A stretch of DNA of 64,000 nt from Sphingopyxis sp. CCNWLW2 (lineage in GTDB: Bacteria; Pseudomonadota; Alphaproteobacteria; Sphingomonadales; Sphingomonadaceae): positions 124,001-188,000 of the forward strand of contig NZ_JBAWKJ010000001.1 of NCBI RefSeq assembly GCF_037095755.1, written 5' to 3'. Within the stretch, counting starts at the first letter, position 1. Every line of letters begins with the position of its first letter. Shown here in pieces: positions 18,333 through 27,147 of the stretch. Both the position numbers and the translations under genes were made by a program. Under the pieces are notes generated by a model. It was not told where the DNA came from, did no database searches, and saw only the letters and a list, made by a program, of their open reading frames with translations.

Positions 18333-19630
18333 CCCGCCCGCACATCGACGCGACGCACGATCCGGCGCGGACGAGCTGGGTCGAATCGGCGAACGGCCAC
18401 CGCGACTTTCCGGTCCAGAACCTGCCCTACGGGATTTTTGCGCCCGCGGACGGCGACCCGCGCCCCGGCGTCGCGATCGGCGACGCGATACTGGACCTTC
18501 GCGCCGCCGCGGCGGCCGGTTTGCTCCCAACGCGCGCCACTTTGGCCTGCGACGGCGACACGCTCAACGCGCTAATGGCGCTCGCGCCGGCCGATCGCCG
18601 CGCGCTGCGCGAACGGCTGAGCGCGATGCTGTCGGATCCGATGCGTGCGGCCGAGCTGGCGCCGATGCTGCATGAGGCGGCAAGCTGCGCGATGCACCTT
18701 CCCGCACGGATCGGCGACTACACCGACTTTTATGTCGGCATCCATCACGCGAACAATGTCGGGCGGCAGTTCCGGCCCGACAATCCGCTACTCCCCAATT
18801 ATAAATATGTGCCGATCGGCTATCACGGGCGCGCTTCGTCGGTACGGCCCTCGGGCGAGCCCGTCGTCCGCCCGCGCGGACAGCGCAAACCTCCCGAGGC
18901 CGACGCCCCGATTTTCGAACCGACGCAGCGGCTCGACTATGAACTCGAACTCGGGGTGTGGATCGGCCAAGGCAATGCGCTGGGCGCACCGATCCCGATC
19001 GGCGACGCGGCGCGCCATATCGCCGGGTTGTCGCTGTTCAACGACTGGTCGGCGCGCGATTTCCAGGCATGGGAATATCAACCGCTCGGTCCCTTCCTCG
19101 CCAAGAATTTCCATTCGACCATCGCGCCCTGGGTCATCACGACCGAGGCGCTTGCACCCTTTCGTATCGCGCAGCCGCCGCGCCCCGAGGGCGATCCCGC
19201 GCCGCTACCCTATCTGTGGGATGCCGACGATCAGGCGCATGGCGCGCTCGGCGTCACGCTCGAGGTCTTTCTCCTCACCGCCGGCATGCGTGCGGAGGGC
19301 GCCGAGCCCTTTCGCCTCAGCCGCGGCCCGGCGACGAGCATGTACTGGACGATCGCGCAGATCGTCGCGCATCACGCGTCGAACGGCTGCAACCTGAACC
19401 CCGGCGACCTGCTCGGCACAGGGACGATATCGGCCCCCGGCCGCGAGGGGTTCGGCAGCCTGCTCGAACTGACGACCGGCGGGTCGGAGCCTATCCAACT
19501 GCCCGATGACGAACAGCGCGGCTTCCTCGAGGATGGTGACGAGATCATCATGTGCGCGAGCGCGCAGGCGGAGGGTTTCGTTCCGATCGGCTTTGGCGAA
19601 TGCCGCGCGGTCATCCTTCCCGCGCGCTAA
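18329..19630 (+). CDS. fahA: fumarylacetoacetase
   Basis: A 433-residue protein with a GTG start. It has the FAH N-terminal SH3-like domain (FPVQNLPYGIFAP) and the catalytic barrel: DFYVGIHHANNVGRQFRP, NYKYVPIGYHGRASSV, LDYELELGVWIG and FNDWSARDFQAWEYQPLGPF, which supply the metal carboxylates. It hydrolyses 4-fumarylacetoacetate to fumarate and acetoacetate, the last step of tyrosine catabolism. HPPD, homogentisate dioxygenase and maleylacetoacetate isomerase are not in the window and must lie elsewhere. Confidence 0.93.
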   Translation: MTRPHIDATHDPARTSWVESANGHRDFPVQNLPYGIFAPADGDPRPGVAIGDAILDLRAAAAAGLLPTRATLACDGDTLNALMALAPADRRALRERLSAMLSDPMRAAELAPMLHEAASCAMHLPARIGDYTDFYVGIHHANNVGRQFRPDNPLLPNYKYVPIGYHGRASSVRPSGEPVVRPRGQRKPPEADAPIFEPTQRLDYELELGVWIGQGNALGAPIPIGDAARHIAGLSLFNDWSARDFQAWEYQPLGPFLAKNFHSTIAPWVITTEALAPFRIAQPPRPEGDPAPLPYLWDADDQAHGALGVTLEVFLLTAGMRAEGAEPFRLSRGPATSMYWTIAQIVAHHASNGCNLNPGDLLGTGTISAPGREGFGSLLELTTGGSEPIQLPDDEQRGFLEDGDEIIMCASAQAEGFVPIGFGECRAVILPAR

Positions 19631-19644
19631 GCGCCGTACCGGGC

Positions 19645-20541
19645 TCAGGTCAGAAACACGCCCAGTTCGGCGAGCAATAATTCGGGCGTTTCTTCTTGCG
19701 GACTATGCCCGCACGGCAGCGCGCGCCCGCGCACATCGCGGGCCTTCGAACGCCAGCTTTCCAAGACGTCGAAGAGCGTGCCCACCGTGCCATATTCGCC
19801 CCAAAGCAGCAGCAATGGCGCCTCGATCCGCCGATGATCATCGGCGGCATCATGGTCGAGATCGATGCTCGCCGCGGCGCGATAATCCTCGCAGATCGCG
19901 TGGCGCGTTGCTGGGTCGCGGTAGCAGCGGCGATATTCGGCGACGACGCGCGGATCGAGCGAGCCTTCAACCTTGATCTGGCCGGCGAGATGGCGGTCGA
20001 GAAAATGATCGGGGTCGGCCGCGATCATCCGTTCGGGCAGGTCGAACGGCTGGATCAGGAAGAACCACCAGAAATAACGCGTCGCAAACTCGCGGTTCGT
20101 CTGCGCATACATCGTCGCGGTCGGCGCGATGTCGAGCAGCACGAGCCGCGCGACGCGGTCCGGGTGGTCGAGCGCCATGCGGTGTGCGACGCGCGCGCCG
20201 CGATCATGCGCGACGACATCGAAACGGTCGAAGCCCAACGCGGCCATTACCGCGACCTGATCGGCCGCCATCGCGCGTTTGGAATAATTGGCGTGCGCGG
20301 GATCGCCCGGCAGTTTTTCGCTGTCGCCATAACCGCGCAGGTCGGTCGCGACGACGGTGAAGCGTTTCGCAAGCGCGGGCACGACCTTGTGCCAGGTCAG
20401 ATGCGTCTGCGGGTGGCCGTGAAGCAGCAGCAGCGGCGGTCCCGACCCGCCAATCGCGGCACGGATGCGCACGCCGTCCGCATCGAGGTCCTGCCAACGG
20501 AACCCCGGCATGAGTTCGGGATATTCGGGACTATTGCTCAT
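19645..20541 (-). CDS. alpha/beta hydrolase, haloacetate dehalogenase-like
   Basis: A 298-residue hydrolase. The nucleophile is aspartate in VVAHDRGARVAHRMAL, the signature of fluoroacetate dehalogenases, with the acid in LLDIAPT and the base in CGHSPQEE. The oxyanion segment LLLLHGHPQTHLTWHKV also fits. In fluoroacetate dehalogenase a His-Trp pair in YWHWYF binds the halide; here the segment is YFWWFF, so the histidine is Trp. The true substrate may differ (epoxide, ester or larger halo-acid). It is the third gene of a coupled operon behind leuC- and leuD-like genes (ATGA overlap at 20538-20541). Confidence 0.8.
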   Translation of the reverse strand: MSNSPEYPELMPGFRWQDLDADGVRIRAAIGGSGPPLLLLHGHPQTHLTWHKVVPALAKRFTVVATDLRGYGDSEKLPGDPAHANYSKRAMAADQVAVMAALGFDRFDVVAHDRGARVAHRMALDHPDRVARLVLLDIAPTATMYAQTNREFATRYFWWFFLIQPFDLPERMIAADPDHFLDRHLAGQIKVEGSLDPRVVAEYRRCYRDPATRHAICEDYRAAASIDLDHDAADDHRRIEAPLLLLWGEYGTVGTLFDVLESWRSKARDVRGRALPCGHSPQEETPELLLAELGVFLT

Positions 20542-21152
20542 CGCTCGGCACCCATAAGCCAGGGCTTGCGGCCGAGATAGGCTTTCTCGAACGCGCGGAT
20601 GCGGTCGGCGTGGGTCAGCGTCTCACCGATCCGGTCGAGCCCTAACATCAGCGCGCGCCGCGTGGCGGGATCGATGTCGAAGGCTGCGGCATAAGAGCCG
20701 ATCGCGATGCGCTGCGCATCAAGGTCGACCGTCATGTCCCCTGCCCCGTCGCCCAGCTCCGCCATCAGCGCCGCGACCTGTTCGAGCGGCAGCGACAGCA
20801 GCAGGAGGCCGTTGTTCGCGGCATTGTCCGCAAAGATCGCGCCATAGGAGGAGCCGATGATGCCGCGGATGCCATATTGCAGCATCCCCCACACCGCATG
20901 TTCGCGCGACGAACCGCAACCGAAATTCGGCCCGACGAGCAGGAAGCGCGTCTCCGCCATGTCCGCGCGGTTGAGGATGAAATCGTCCCGCACCGCACCG
21001 CTTTCATCGAAGCGCAGATCGTGGAAGAGGCCCCGGGCGAGCCCCGAACGATCGATCCCTTTCAGGAATGCCTTGGGCATGATGACGTCGGTGTCGATAT
21101 TGGCGGCGGGCATCGCCGCGGCGCGGCCCGACAGGCGAATGAAACGCTCCAT
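20538..21152 (-). CDS. leuD: 3-isopropylmalate dehydratase-type small subunit
   Basis: A 204-residue aconitase-family swivel domain: AAMPAANIDTDVIMPKAFLKGI, GPNFGCGSSREHAVWGMLQYGI and GSSYGAIFADNAANNGLL. These loops complete the active site of the large subunit. Its ATG shares one base with the leuC stop (TGATG). The reaction is isomerisation by dehydration and rehydration of a 2- or 3-alkylmalate. No leuA or leuB accompanies it, and the third gene is a dehalogenase-like hydrolase, so a catabolic alkylmalate or citraconate role is as likely as leucine synthesis. Confidence 0.88.
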   Translation of the reverse strand: MERFIRLSGRAAAMPAANIDTDVIMPKAFLKGIDRSGLARGLFHDLRFDESGAVRDDFILNRADMAETRFLLVGPNFGCGSSREHAVWGMLQYGIRGIIGSSYGAIFADNAANNGLLLLSLPLEQVAALMAELGDGAGDMTVDLDAQRIAIGSYAAAFDIDPATRRALMLGLDRIGETLTHADRIRAFEKAYLGRKPWLMGAER

Positions 21153-22588
21153 CAGTCAAGCTCCTCCGCCGCGAGGTCTCGCACATCGGCGAGCCTTCCG
21201 GTGACCGCGGCGGCCGCGACCATCGCCGGACTCATCAGGTGCGTGCGGCCGCCGATCCCCTGCCTGCCCTCGAAATTGCGGTTGGTACTCGACGCACAGC
21301 GTTCGCCCGGCGCGAGGCTGTCATCGTTCATCGCGAGGCAGAGCGAGCAGCCCGAGCGGCGCCACTCGAACCCGGCTTCGATAAAGATGCGGTCGATCCC
21401 CTCTTCTTCGGCGGCGCGGCGGACGCCGCTGCTGCCCGGCGAAATCATCGCCCGAACGCCCGGTGCGACCTTGCGTCCCTTCAGTATCCGTGCCGCATCG
21501 CGCAGATCGGTCAGACGCGCATTGGTGCACGAACCGATGAAGGCGCGGTCGATCGCGATATCCTGCAGCCGCATATTGGGCGCGAGGCCCATATAGGCCA
21601 TCGCGCGGACCGCATCGGCGCGGCGCCCGGCGGGAAGGTCATCGGGATCGGGGACGATGCCGGTGATCGCGAGCGATTGGTCGGGACTGGTGCCCCAACT
21701 CACCATCGGCGGAATGTCGCCGGCATCGAGTGCGATCTCCTTGTCGAACCGCGCGCCGGGGTCGCTGCGCAGCGCCTGCCATTCGGCGCGCGCCTGGGTG
21801 AGCAGTCCAGCCGACGGCGCGCGCGGGCATCCCGCGATATATTCGACGACCTTGTCGTCGGGCGCCATCAGCGCGACGCGCGCGCCGCATTCGACCGCCA
21901 TGTTGCAGATCGTCATGCGGGCCTCGACCCCGAGCGCACCGATCGCCGCGCCTGCGAATTCGACGGCATGCCCCGCCGCGCCATCGGCCCCGATCCGGCG
22001 GATCACCTCCATGATCAGGTCCTTCGCGGTCACCCCGGGCGCGAGCGTTCCGTCGATCGTGATGCGCATCGTCCGAAGGCGGCGATAGACGAGCGTCTGC
22101 GTCGCCAGCAGATGCTCGATATCCGAGGTTCCGATGCCGAAGCCGACCACGCCGAACGCGCCATAGGTGGTCGAATGGCTGTCGCCCGCGGCGATGACCA
22201 TGCCCGGCAGCACCAGACCGAGCTCGGGCATCACGACATGCTCGATCCCCTGCCTTGGATCGAAGAGATCGAAGATTTCGATCCCGAAATCGCGGCCATT
22301 CTCGCCCAGATATTCGATCTGCCGCCGCGCGCCGTCGTCGAGTTCGCCGGCCTCGCGGTCGGGGTTGGTCGAATTGACATGATCGACGACCCCCAGCGAT
22401 GCCGCGGGGCGCCAGGGCGCCCGTCCCGCGGCGCGGAGGCCACTGAACGCCTGGGGGCTTGTATATTCATTGAGCACCGTTCTATCGATATAGAGCAATA
22501 ATCGTTCGCCAGCAGCGCCGGATTCGTCGAAAGATAATATGCGGTGTTCGTCGACGATCTTGTCATAAAGCGTTTTTGGCGCCGACAT
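21152..22588 (-). CDS. leuC: 3-isopropylmalate dehydratase-type large subunit
   Basis: A 478-residue aconitase-superfamily enzyme. The [4Fe-4S] cysteines are in IGSCTNARLTDLRDAA and RRSGCSLCLAMNDD; DHVNSTNP and AAGDSHSTTYGAFG are also present. Length matches LeuC (about 470). It forms the heterodimer with the adjacent small subunit. The gene is divergent from a LysR regulator across 101 bases, a layout typical of an inducible pathway rather than of constitutive leucine synthesis. Assignment to LeuC proper rather than a dimethylmalate or citraconate hydro-lyase is uncertain. Confidence 0.88.
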   Translation of the reverse strand: MSAPKTLYDKIVDEHRILSFDESGAAGERLLLYIDRTVLNEYTSPQAFSGLRAAGRAPWRPAASLGVVDHVNSTNPDREAGELDDGARRQIEYLGENGRDFGIEIFDLFDPRQGIEHVVMPELGLVLPGMVIAAGDSHSTTYGAFGVVGFGIGTSDIEHLLATQTLVYRRLRTMRITIDGTLAPGVTAKDLIMEVIRRIGADGAAGHAVEFAGAAIGALGVEARMTICNMAVECGARVALMAPDDKVVEYIAGCPRAPSAGLLTQARAEWQALRSDPGARFDKEIALDAGDIPPMVSWGTSPDQSLAITGIVPDPDDLPAGRRADAVRAMAYMGLAPNMRLQDIAIDRAFIGSCTNARLTDLRDAARILKGRKVAPGVRAMISPGSSGVRRAAEEEGIDRIFIEAGFEWRRSGCSLCLAMNDDSLAPGERCASSTNRNFEGRQGIGGRTHLMSPAMVAAAAVTGRLADVRDLAAEELD

Positions 22589-22689
22589 TCTTCTACCCTT
22601 CCTGCGGTTTCGCGGGCCGGGATTACCGTCAGCGGTTCGGACGAAGCCAATGCCGGGACAGTATCAATTGATGCGACGAGTGGATTCAA
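22589..22689. promoter_or_regulatory. LysR-type divergent operator region
   Basis: The 101-base gap between leuC and the LysR gene contains a perfect 10-base palindrome, ATCAATTGAT, at 22663-22672, inside a T-N11-A-like context 18-27 bases before the LysR start. This is a plausible autoregulatory LysR site. Confidence 0.45.
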
Positions 22690-23607
22690 ATGGATATCAT
22701 GTGGCTCGAGGACTTCATCAAGCTCGCTGATGAAGGCAATTTTTCCCGCGCGGCCGAAGCGCGCAACCTGACCCAGCCGGCGTTCAGCCGCCGCATCCGT
22801 GCGCTCGAGGACTGGGTTGGCGCGACGCTGGTCGATCGCGACACGCACCGGATCGCGCTGACCGAAGCGGGACAAGCGTTCCGCGTCCTCGCCGAAGAGA
22901 TCATGCGGCGCCTGACTTTGGGCCGCGACCATGTCCGCGAAATCGGCGGCACGCTGAGCAATGAAATCCGTTTCGCGTCGACGCACGCGCTGTCGACGAC
23001 CTTCTTCCCCTCCTGGCTCCGCAGCCTCAACGACGGACAGGAAGCGGGGACGATCACGCTCATCGCCGACAACATGGCCGCATGCGAACGCTTCATGCTC
23101 GAGGGCAAGGCCGATTTCCTGCTCTGCCATCATCACACGGCGGCCCAGCACCGCCTCGATCCGGCGGGCTTTACGTCACTCGCACTCGGCAAGGATGTGC
23201 TGATGCCGGTGACCGCGCCGCTCGGCGACGGGGCACCGACGCACGTCCTGCCGGGCAGCGGCGACCAGCCGCTCCCCTATCTGGAGTTCGAGGAAAAATC
23301 GGGCATGGGCCGCATCCTGCAGGCGGCGCAGGTAATTTCGGCGGGCTCGGCCTCGCTGCGCACCGTGTTCCGTTCGCATATGGCGACCGCGCTGCTGTCG
23401 ATGGCGCGCGACGGGCGCGGCGTGTGCTGGGCGCCGCTCAGCGTCGCCGCCGCCGACCTCGAGAGCGGCCGCCTCGTCGCCGCAGGCGATACGCGCTGGC
23501 ACGTCCCGATCGAGATCCGCATCTATAAACCGATCGCGCGGCGCAGCCCGAGCGTCGAGGCCTTCTGGACGATGCTGAAAAACCGGCTGAAGGCCGAGGC
23601 CAATTAG
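22690..23607 (+). CDS. LysR-family transcriptional regulator
   Basis: A 305-residue LysR protein. The helix-turn-helix is at residues 5-60 (DFIKLADEGNFSRAAEARNLTQPAFSRRIRALEDWVG), followed by the ligand-binding fold. It is divergent from leuC and is presumably its regulator. The other LysR in the window (36159) is a close paralog in the HTH region. The stop codon TAG at 23605-23607 uses the first base of the MITE-like element that follows, so the element inserted exactly at the gene's end. Confidence 0.9.
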   Translation: MDIMWLEDFIKLADEGNFSRAAEARNLTQPAFSRRIRALEDWVGATLVDRDTHRIALTEAGQAFRVLAEEIMRRLTLGRDHVREIGGTLSNEIRFASTHALSTTFFPSWLRSLNDGQEAGTITLIADNMAACERFMLEGKADFLLCHHHTAAQHRLDPAGFTSLALGKDVLMPVTAPLGDGAPTHVLPGSGDQPLPYLEFEEKSGMGRILQAAQVISAGSASLRTVFRSHMATALLSMARDGRGVCWAPLSVAAADLESGRLVAAGDTRWHVPIEIRIYKPIARRSPSVEAFWTMLKNRLKAEAN

Positions 23608-23870
23608 GGTCCAGACCCGCTACTTACGGGTCCGAGGTTTGAAGCGATTTTGCTCAGGGCGAGGAAGCAAGGCGCAGGCATATTGGAATATTCCAAGACT
23701 TGCTGACGCGGCCATGGGCAAAATCGGTCAAATCCCGAAGGGACGTCGAAATGGCTTCGATATCGGGCCCGCGCGGCCTTGCGGGTAGCGATGCTACCCG
23801 CTGCACCCACCCGAACCCGATATCTTCGCCATTTCGACGCCTCGGACCCGTAAGTAGCGGGTCTGGACCC
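23607..23870. mobile_element. MITE-like element with long terminal inverted repeats
   Basis: The outer arms 23604-23637 and 23840-23873 are perfect 34-base inverted complements, counting the flanking TA on each side. The layout TA-GGGTCC...GGACCC-TA fits a TA target duplication as made by IS630/Tc1-type elements. Inside lie a second, slightly imperfect inverted pair (23742-23767 with 23816-23839), a perfect CGGGTAGC/GCTACCCG hairpin (23782-23800) and a TTGGAATATTCCAA palindrome (23683-23696). There is no reading frame for a transposase in these 264 bases. It could also serve as a bidirectional terminator. Confidence 0.7.
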
Positions 23871-24038
23871 TAAATCTCCGGCGGCGCAATAAAGCTGCGC
23901 AGACGCCCCTCGCACCGCACGAATGATTCTATGTCGAACCGGCATTGGGATCGATGGCCGCATGTCCATAGACAGAATGGGCCCATGCACTAACCGACGA
24001 ACGGACGGCTTTGGCAGGGTTCAGGGCGGAGAAAAAAA

Positions 24039-27000
24039 ATGATCCAGGGACCGGCAACGGCGGAGAGCAACAAGTTCAAGATTTCGACATCGCTTCTCGC
24101 GATTTCCCTTTTTGCGGGGCTGACAGGCGTGGCGGGCACCGCACATGCCCAGGACGCACCGGCACCCGCGCCCGACAACGGTGCGGCGACGGAAGGCGCC
24201 AGCGACATCGTCGTGACCGGATCGCGCATCGGCCGCCCGGTCCTCGACTTGCCGACCCCGGTCGGCGTGGTGAGTTCCGAAACGCTGGGCGCGAACAACG
24301 CGCAGTTCGATATCGGCCGCGCGCTTGCCCAGCAACCCGCGATCGGTTTTTCGGGCAGCATGCAGCAGAGCCAGCAGAGCGGCGCCTCGGGCTCGCGCGG
24401 CGAGAATAGCGGCGGCCTCGCCGTCGTCGATCTGCGCAGCCTCGGGTCGAACCGCACGCTCGTCCTCGTCAACGGCAAGCGCCGCGTCGCCGGCGCCACC
24501 GACAGCGCGGCGCTCGACCTCAATTCGATCAATCCCAATCTGATCGAACGCGTCGAAATCATAACCGGCGGCGCGTCGGCCATCTATGGCTCTGACGCGG
24601 TCTCGGGGGTCGTGAACATCATCACCAAGGACGATTTCGACGGCGTGCGCCTGTCCTTCAACGGGTCGCAGCCGGCGCGCGGCCCCGAAGGCTTCACCTA
24701 CGGCGGAAGCATCGTCGCGGGCAAGAATTTCGCCCAGGGTCGCGGCAACATCACCGTCGCAGCCGACTATACGAAGGTGAAGGAAATCACCCCGCGCCAG
24801 GCCGACATGAGAAACAATGTCGCGATGATCAATCCGGCCGATACCGGGCCGAACGACGGCATTCCCGATCTGATCATCGTTCCCGGCGGCGAAGCCTTTC
24901 AATATTCGGGTTATGGCGCCGTGGGTCTGCGCGGCGACACCGGCGGCCTCGGTGCGTTCGTCTTCAACGATGACGGCACCCCGCGCCGTGCGCCGACGCC
25001 GCTTTTCACCGACGGCAGCCTGTTCGGGAAATTCGACAATTGCGGACCGGCCTGCTTCCGCTTCGACGATTCGATTTCGATCGTTCCCGACATCGAACGC
25101 TACAACCTCAACCTCAGCACTCATTTCGACTTCAGCGACACTGTGCGGGCCTATTTCGGCGCCGACTATAACAACACGTCGAGCTATGGACGCGGGCAGC
25201 CCGTGCTCCGCGCGGCGCAGCCGATCAACATCGCGCAGAATGCGTTCCTCAACGAACCCTTCCGCCAGCAATTGCTTGCGGCCGGCGCGACGACGCTGGC
25301 TCTCGATCGCCTCTACACCGATGTCGGGCTGCGCTTCAGCCAGGTCGATCGCAACAGCCTGTCGTTCGTCGGCGGCCTGAAGGGCGAGTTCGAGACTGGC
25401 TTCTCCGATCTCCGCTACGACATCTATGGCACCTACGGCCGCACCAAGGCGAAGTTCACCGGCTACAACCGTATGCTCCTGCCCAATCTGCGCGCCGCTC
25501 TCGACGCCGTCGTCGATCCCGGTTCGGGCCAGATCCGCTGCCGCATGGACGTCCCTTCGCTTCAACCCGTCGGCTATGTCCGGCCCGCTATCGTCGGCAG
25601 CGGCCCCTGCGTGCCCTTCAATCCGTTCGGTTCGACCGCCAGCTCGGCGGAAGCACGCGACTTCGTCAGCACAACAACGGTGTCCAACGCCTTCGTTCGC
25701 CAGACCACGGCGGGCTTCTCGCTCTCCGGGGATTCGAGCAAGTTCCTGACCATGCCCGGCGGCGGGTCGATCGGCATCGCGCTGGGTGCGGAGTATCGGA
25801 AGGAACGCAACGGCCGGACCACCGACCCGCTGATCAAGGCCGGCGTGACCAACCAGGCGTCGTCGCAGGATTATGAGGGCGGCTATCATGTCACCGAACT
25901 CTTCGGCGAATTGAGCGTGCCGATTTTGACCGACATGCCCTTTGCCAAGCTGCTGTCGGTCGAAGGCGCGGTGCGCCACGCCGATTATAGCCACGCGGGA
26001 CAGGCGACCTCGTGGAAAGCCGGTGCGATCTGGGAACCGGTCGACGGGTTCCGCCTGCGCGCGACGTTGAGCCGCGCCATTCGCGCGCCGAATATCTTCG
26101 AAGCCTTCCGGCCGAGCGAGGGTCAGACGACCAACGTCAACGACCCCTGTTCGCAAAACAACCTCGGTCAAAACCCCAATCGTGCCGCCAACTGCGCCGC
26201 GCTGGGTCGTCCGGCGGGCTTCATCCCCGTCAGCGGCGGGATCGGCGTTCCCTTCATCGTGTCGGGCAATCAGGATCTTCGCCCCGAAGTTTCGGACAGC
26301 TGGACGGCCGGCTTCGTCCTGACGCCGAATTTCCTGCCGGGCCTCCAGATTTCGGCCGACTGGTTCGACATCAAGATCGAGGACGCGATCAGCTTCCTCA
26401 GCCCGCAAGCGATCGCCGAAAATTGCGTCGACCGCGCCGGCGGCCCCGATCCGGACCTGTGTGCGCTGATCACCCGCGACACGACCCCCGGCGCGAACTT
26501 CTTCAGCATCACCGGCGGTAGAAGCACCTATGTCAACACGTCGAAGCTGCAGACCTCGGGTCTCGACACGCAGGTATTTTATGCCCGCCCGCTGGGCGGC
26601 GGCCGTATCTCGGCCAACCTCGCCTTCACCTATCTGCATCGCCTGCGGACCTTCACCTTCCAGGCGCGGCCGGACCTCTACACCGTGCTCGAAGGCTTTT
26701 ACGGCTACCCCAAATATAAGGGCGTCGTCGGGCTCAACTATTCGGTCGACGGCCTGACGGTCGGCTGGCAGGGCCGTTATCAGTCGAGCCAGGCGCTGAC
26801 CGACATCTCGCCGGGGATCAGCCGCGAGCTGCTGTCGCCCGACCGGACGGGTTCGCGCTTCTACAACGATATTTCGGCATCCTATACGCTGCCGATGAAC
26901 GGGAAGCATGAAGCCAAATTCTCATTTGGCGTCACGAATCTTCTCAACGAGAAGCTGCCGGTGATGGAATCGGTTCAGGTCATCGATCCGTCGGGGGGCG

Positions 27001-27053
27001 GCTTCGATCAGTTCGGACCGGTTATCCGCCTCGGACTCGAAGTGAACTTCTGA
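24039..27053 (+). CDS. TonB-dependent outer-membrane receptor (large)
   Basis: A 1004-residue receptor. An N-terminal hydrophobic segment (residues 15-37) ends in AHAQ, the signal peptide. Then come the TonB-box-like ASDIVVTGSRI, the plug (RSLGSNRTLVLVNGKRRVAG, LIERVEIITGGASAIYGSDAVSGVVNII) and a barrel closing with LGLEVNF. Several Cys-containing loops (CGPACF, CVPFN) suggest extracellular disulfides. GGCGGAG precedes the ATG. With the AbgT transporter and hydrolases downstream on the same strand, it is the probable outer-membrane entry point for a peptide or acyl-amino-acid substrate. Confidence 0.93.
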   Translation: MIQGPATAESNKFKISTSLLAISLFAGLTGVAGTAHAQDAPAPAPDNGAATEGASDIVVTGSRIGRPVLDLPTPVGVVSSETLGANNAQFDIGRALAQQPAIGFSGSMQQSQQSGASGSRGENSGGLAVVDLRSLGSNRTLVLVNGKRRVAGATDSAALDLNSINPNLIERVEIITGGASAIYGSDAVSGVVNIITKDDFDGVRLSFNGSQPARGPEGFTYGGSIVAGKNFAQGRGNITVAADYTKVKEITPRQADMRNNVAMINPADTGPNDGIPDLIIVPGGEAFQYSGYGAVGLRGDTGGLGAFVFNDDGTPRRAPTPLFTDGSLFGKFDNCGPACFRFDDSISIVPDIERYNLNLSTHFDFSDTVRAYFGADYNNTSSYGRGQPVLRAAQPINIAQNAFLNEPFRQQLLAAGATTLALDRLYTDVGLRFSQVDRNSLSFVGGLKGEFETGFSDLRYDIYGTYGRTKAKFTGYNRMLLPNLRAALDAVVDPGSGQIRCRMDVPSLQPVGYVRPAIVGSGPCVPFNPFGSTASSAEARDFVSTTTVSNAFVRQTTAGFSLSGDSSKFLTMPGGGSIGIALGAEYRKERNGRTTDPLIKAGVTNQASSQDYEGGYHVTELFGELSVPILTDMPFAKLLSVEGAVRHADYSHAGQATSWKAGAIWEPVDGFRLRATLSRAIRAPNIFEAFRPSEGQTTNVNDPCSQNNLGQNPNRAANCAALGRPAGFIPVSGGIGVPFIVSGNQDLRPEVSDSWTAGFVLTPNFLPGLQISADWFDIKIEDAISFLSPQAIAENCVDRAGGPDPDLCALITRDTTPGANFFSITGGRSTYVNTSKLQTSGLDTQVFYARPLGGGRISANLAFTYLHRLRTFTFQARPDLYTVLEGFYGYPKYKGVVGLNYSVDGLTVGWQGRYQSSQALTDISPGISRELLSPDRTGSRFYNDISASYTLPMNGKHEAKFSFGVTNLLNEKLPVMESVQVIDPSGGGFDQFGPVIRLGLEVNF

Positions 27054-27147
27054 ATCCGGGCCGACAAGGTGGGGCTCGCGCCGTGTGCGCGGGCCTCATA
27101 TTGTCTCCGTACAGCGATATGAATCCAGCCTGGCAGGAGGCGCAATA

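Noticed and set aside
20538..22588. Leucine biosynthesis operon.
   Set aside because: leuA and leuB are missing, and a LysR gene and a dehalogenase-like hydrolase accompany the pair; kept as a LeuCD-type dehydratase of uncertain substrate.
24021..26909. A 962-codon open frame on the minus strand opposite the large TonB receptor (a 702-codon one lies at 13075-15183).
   Set aside because: Its composition is dominated by Arg, Asp and Ala without domains, and it lies exactly antisense to clear receptor genes; it is a by-product of GC-rich codon use.
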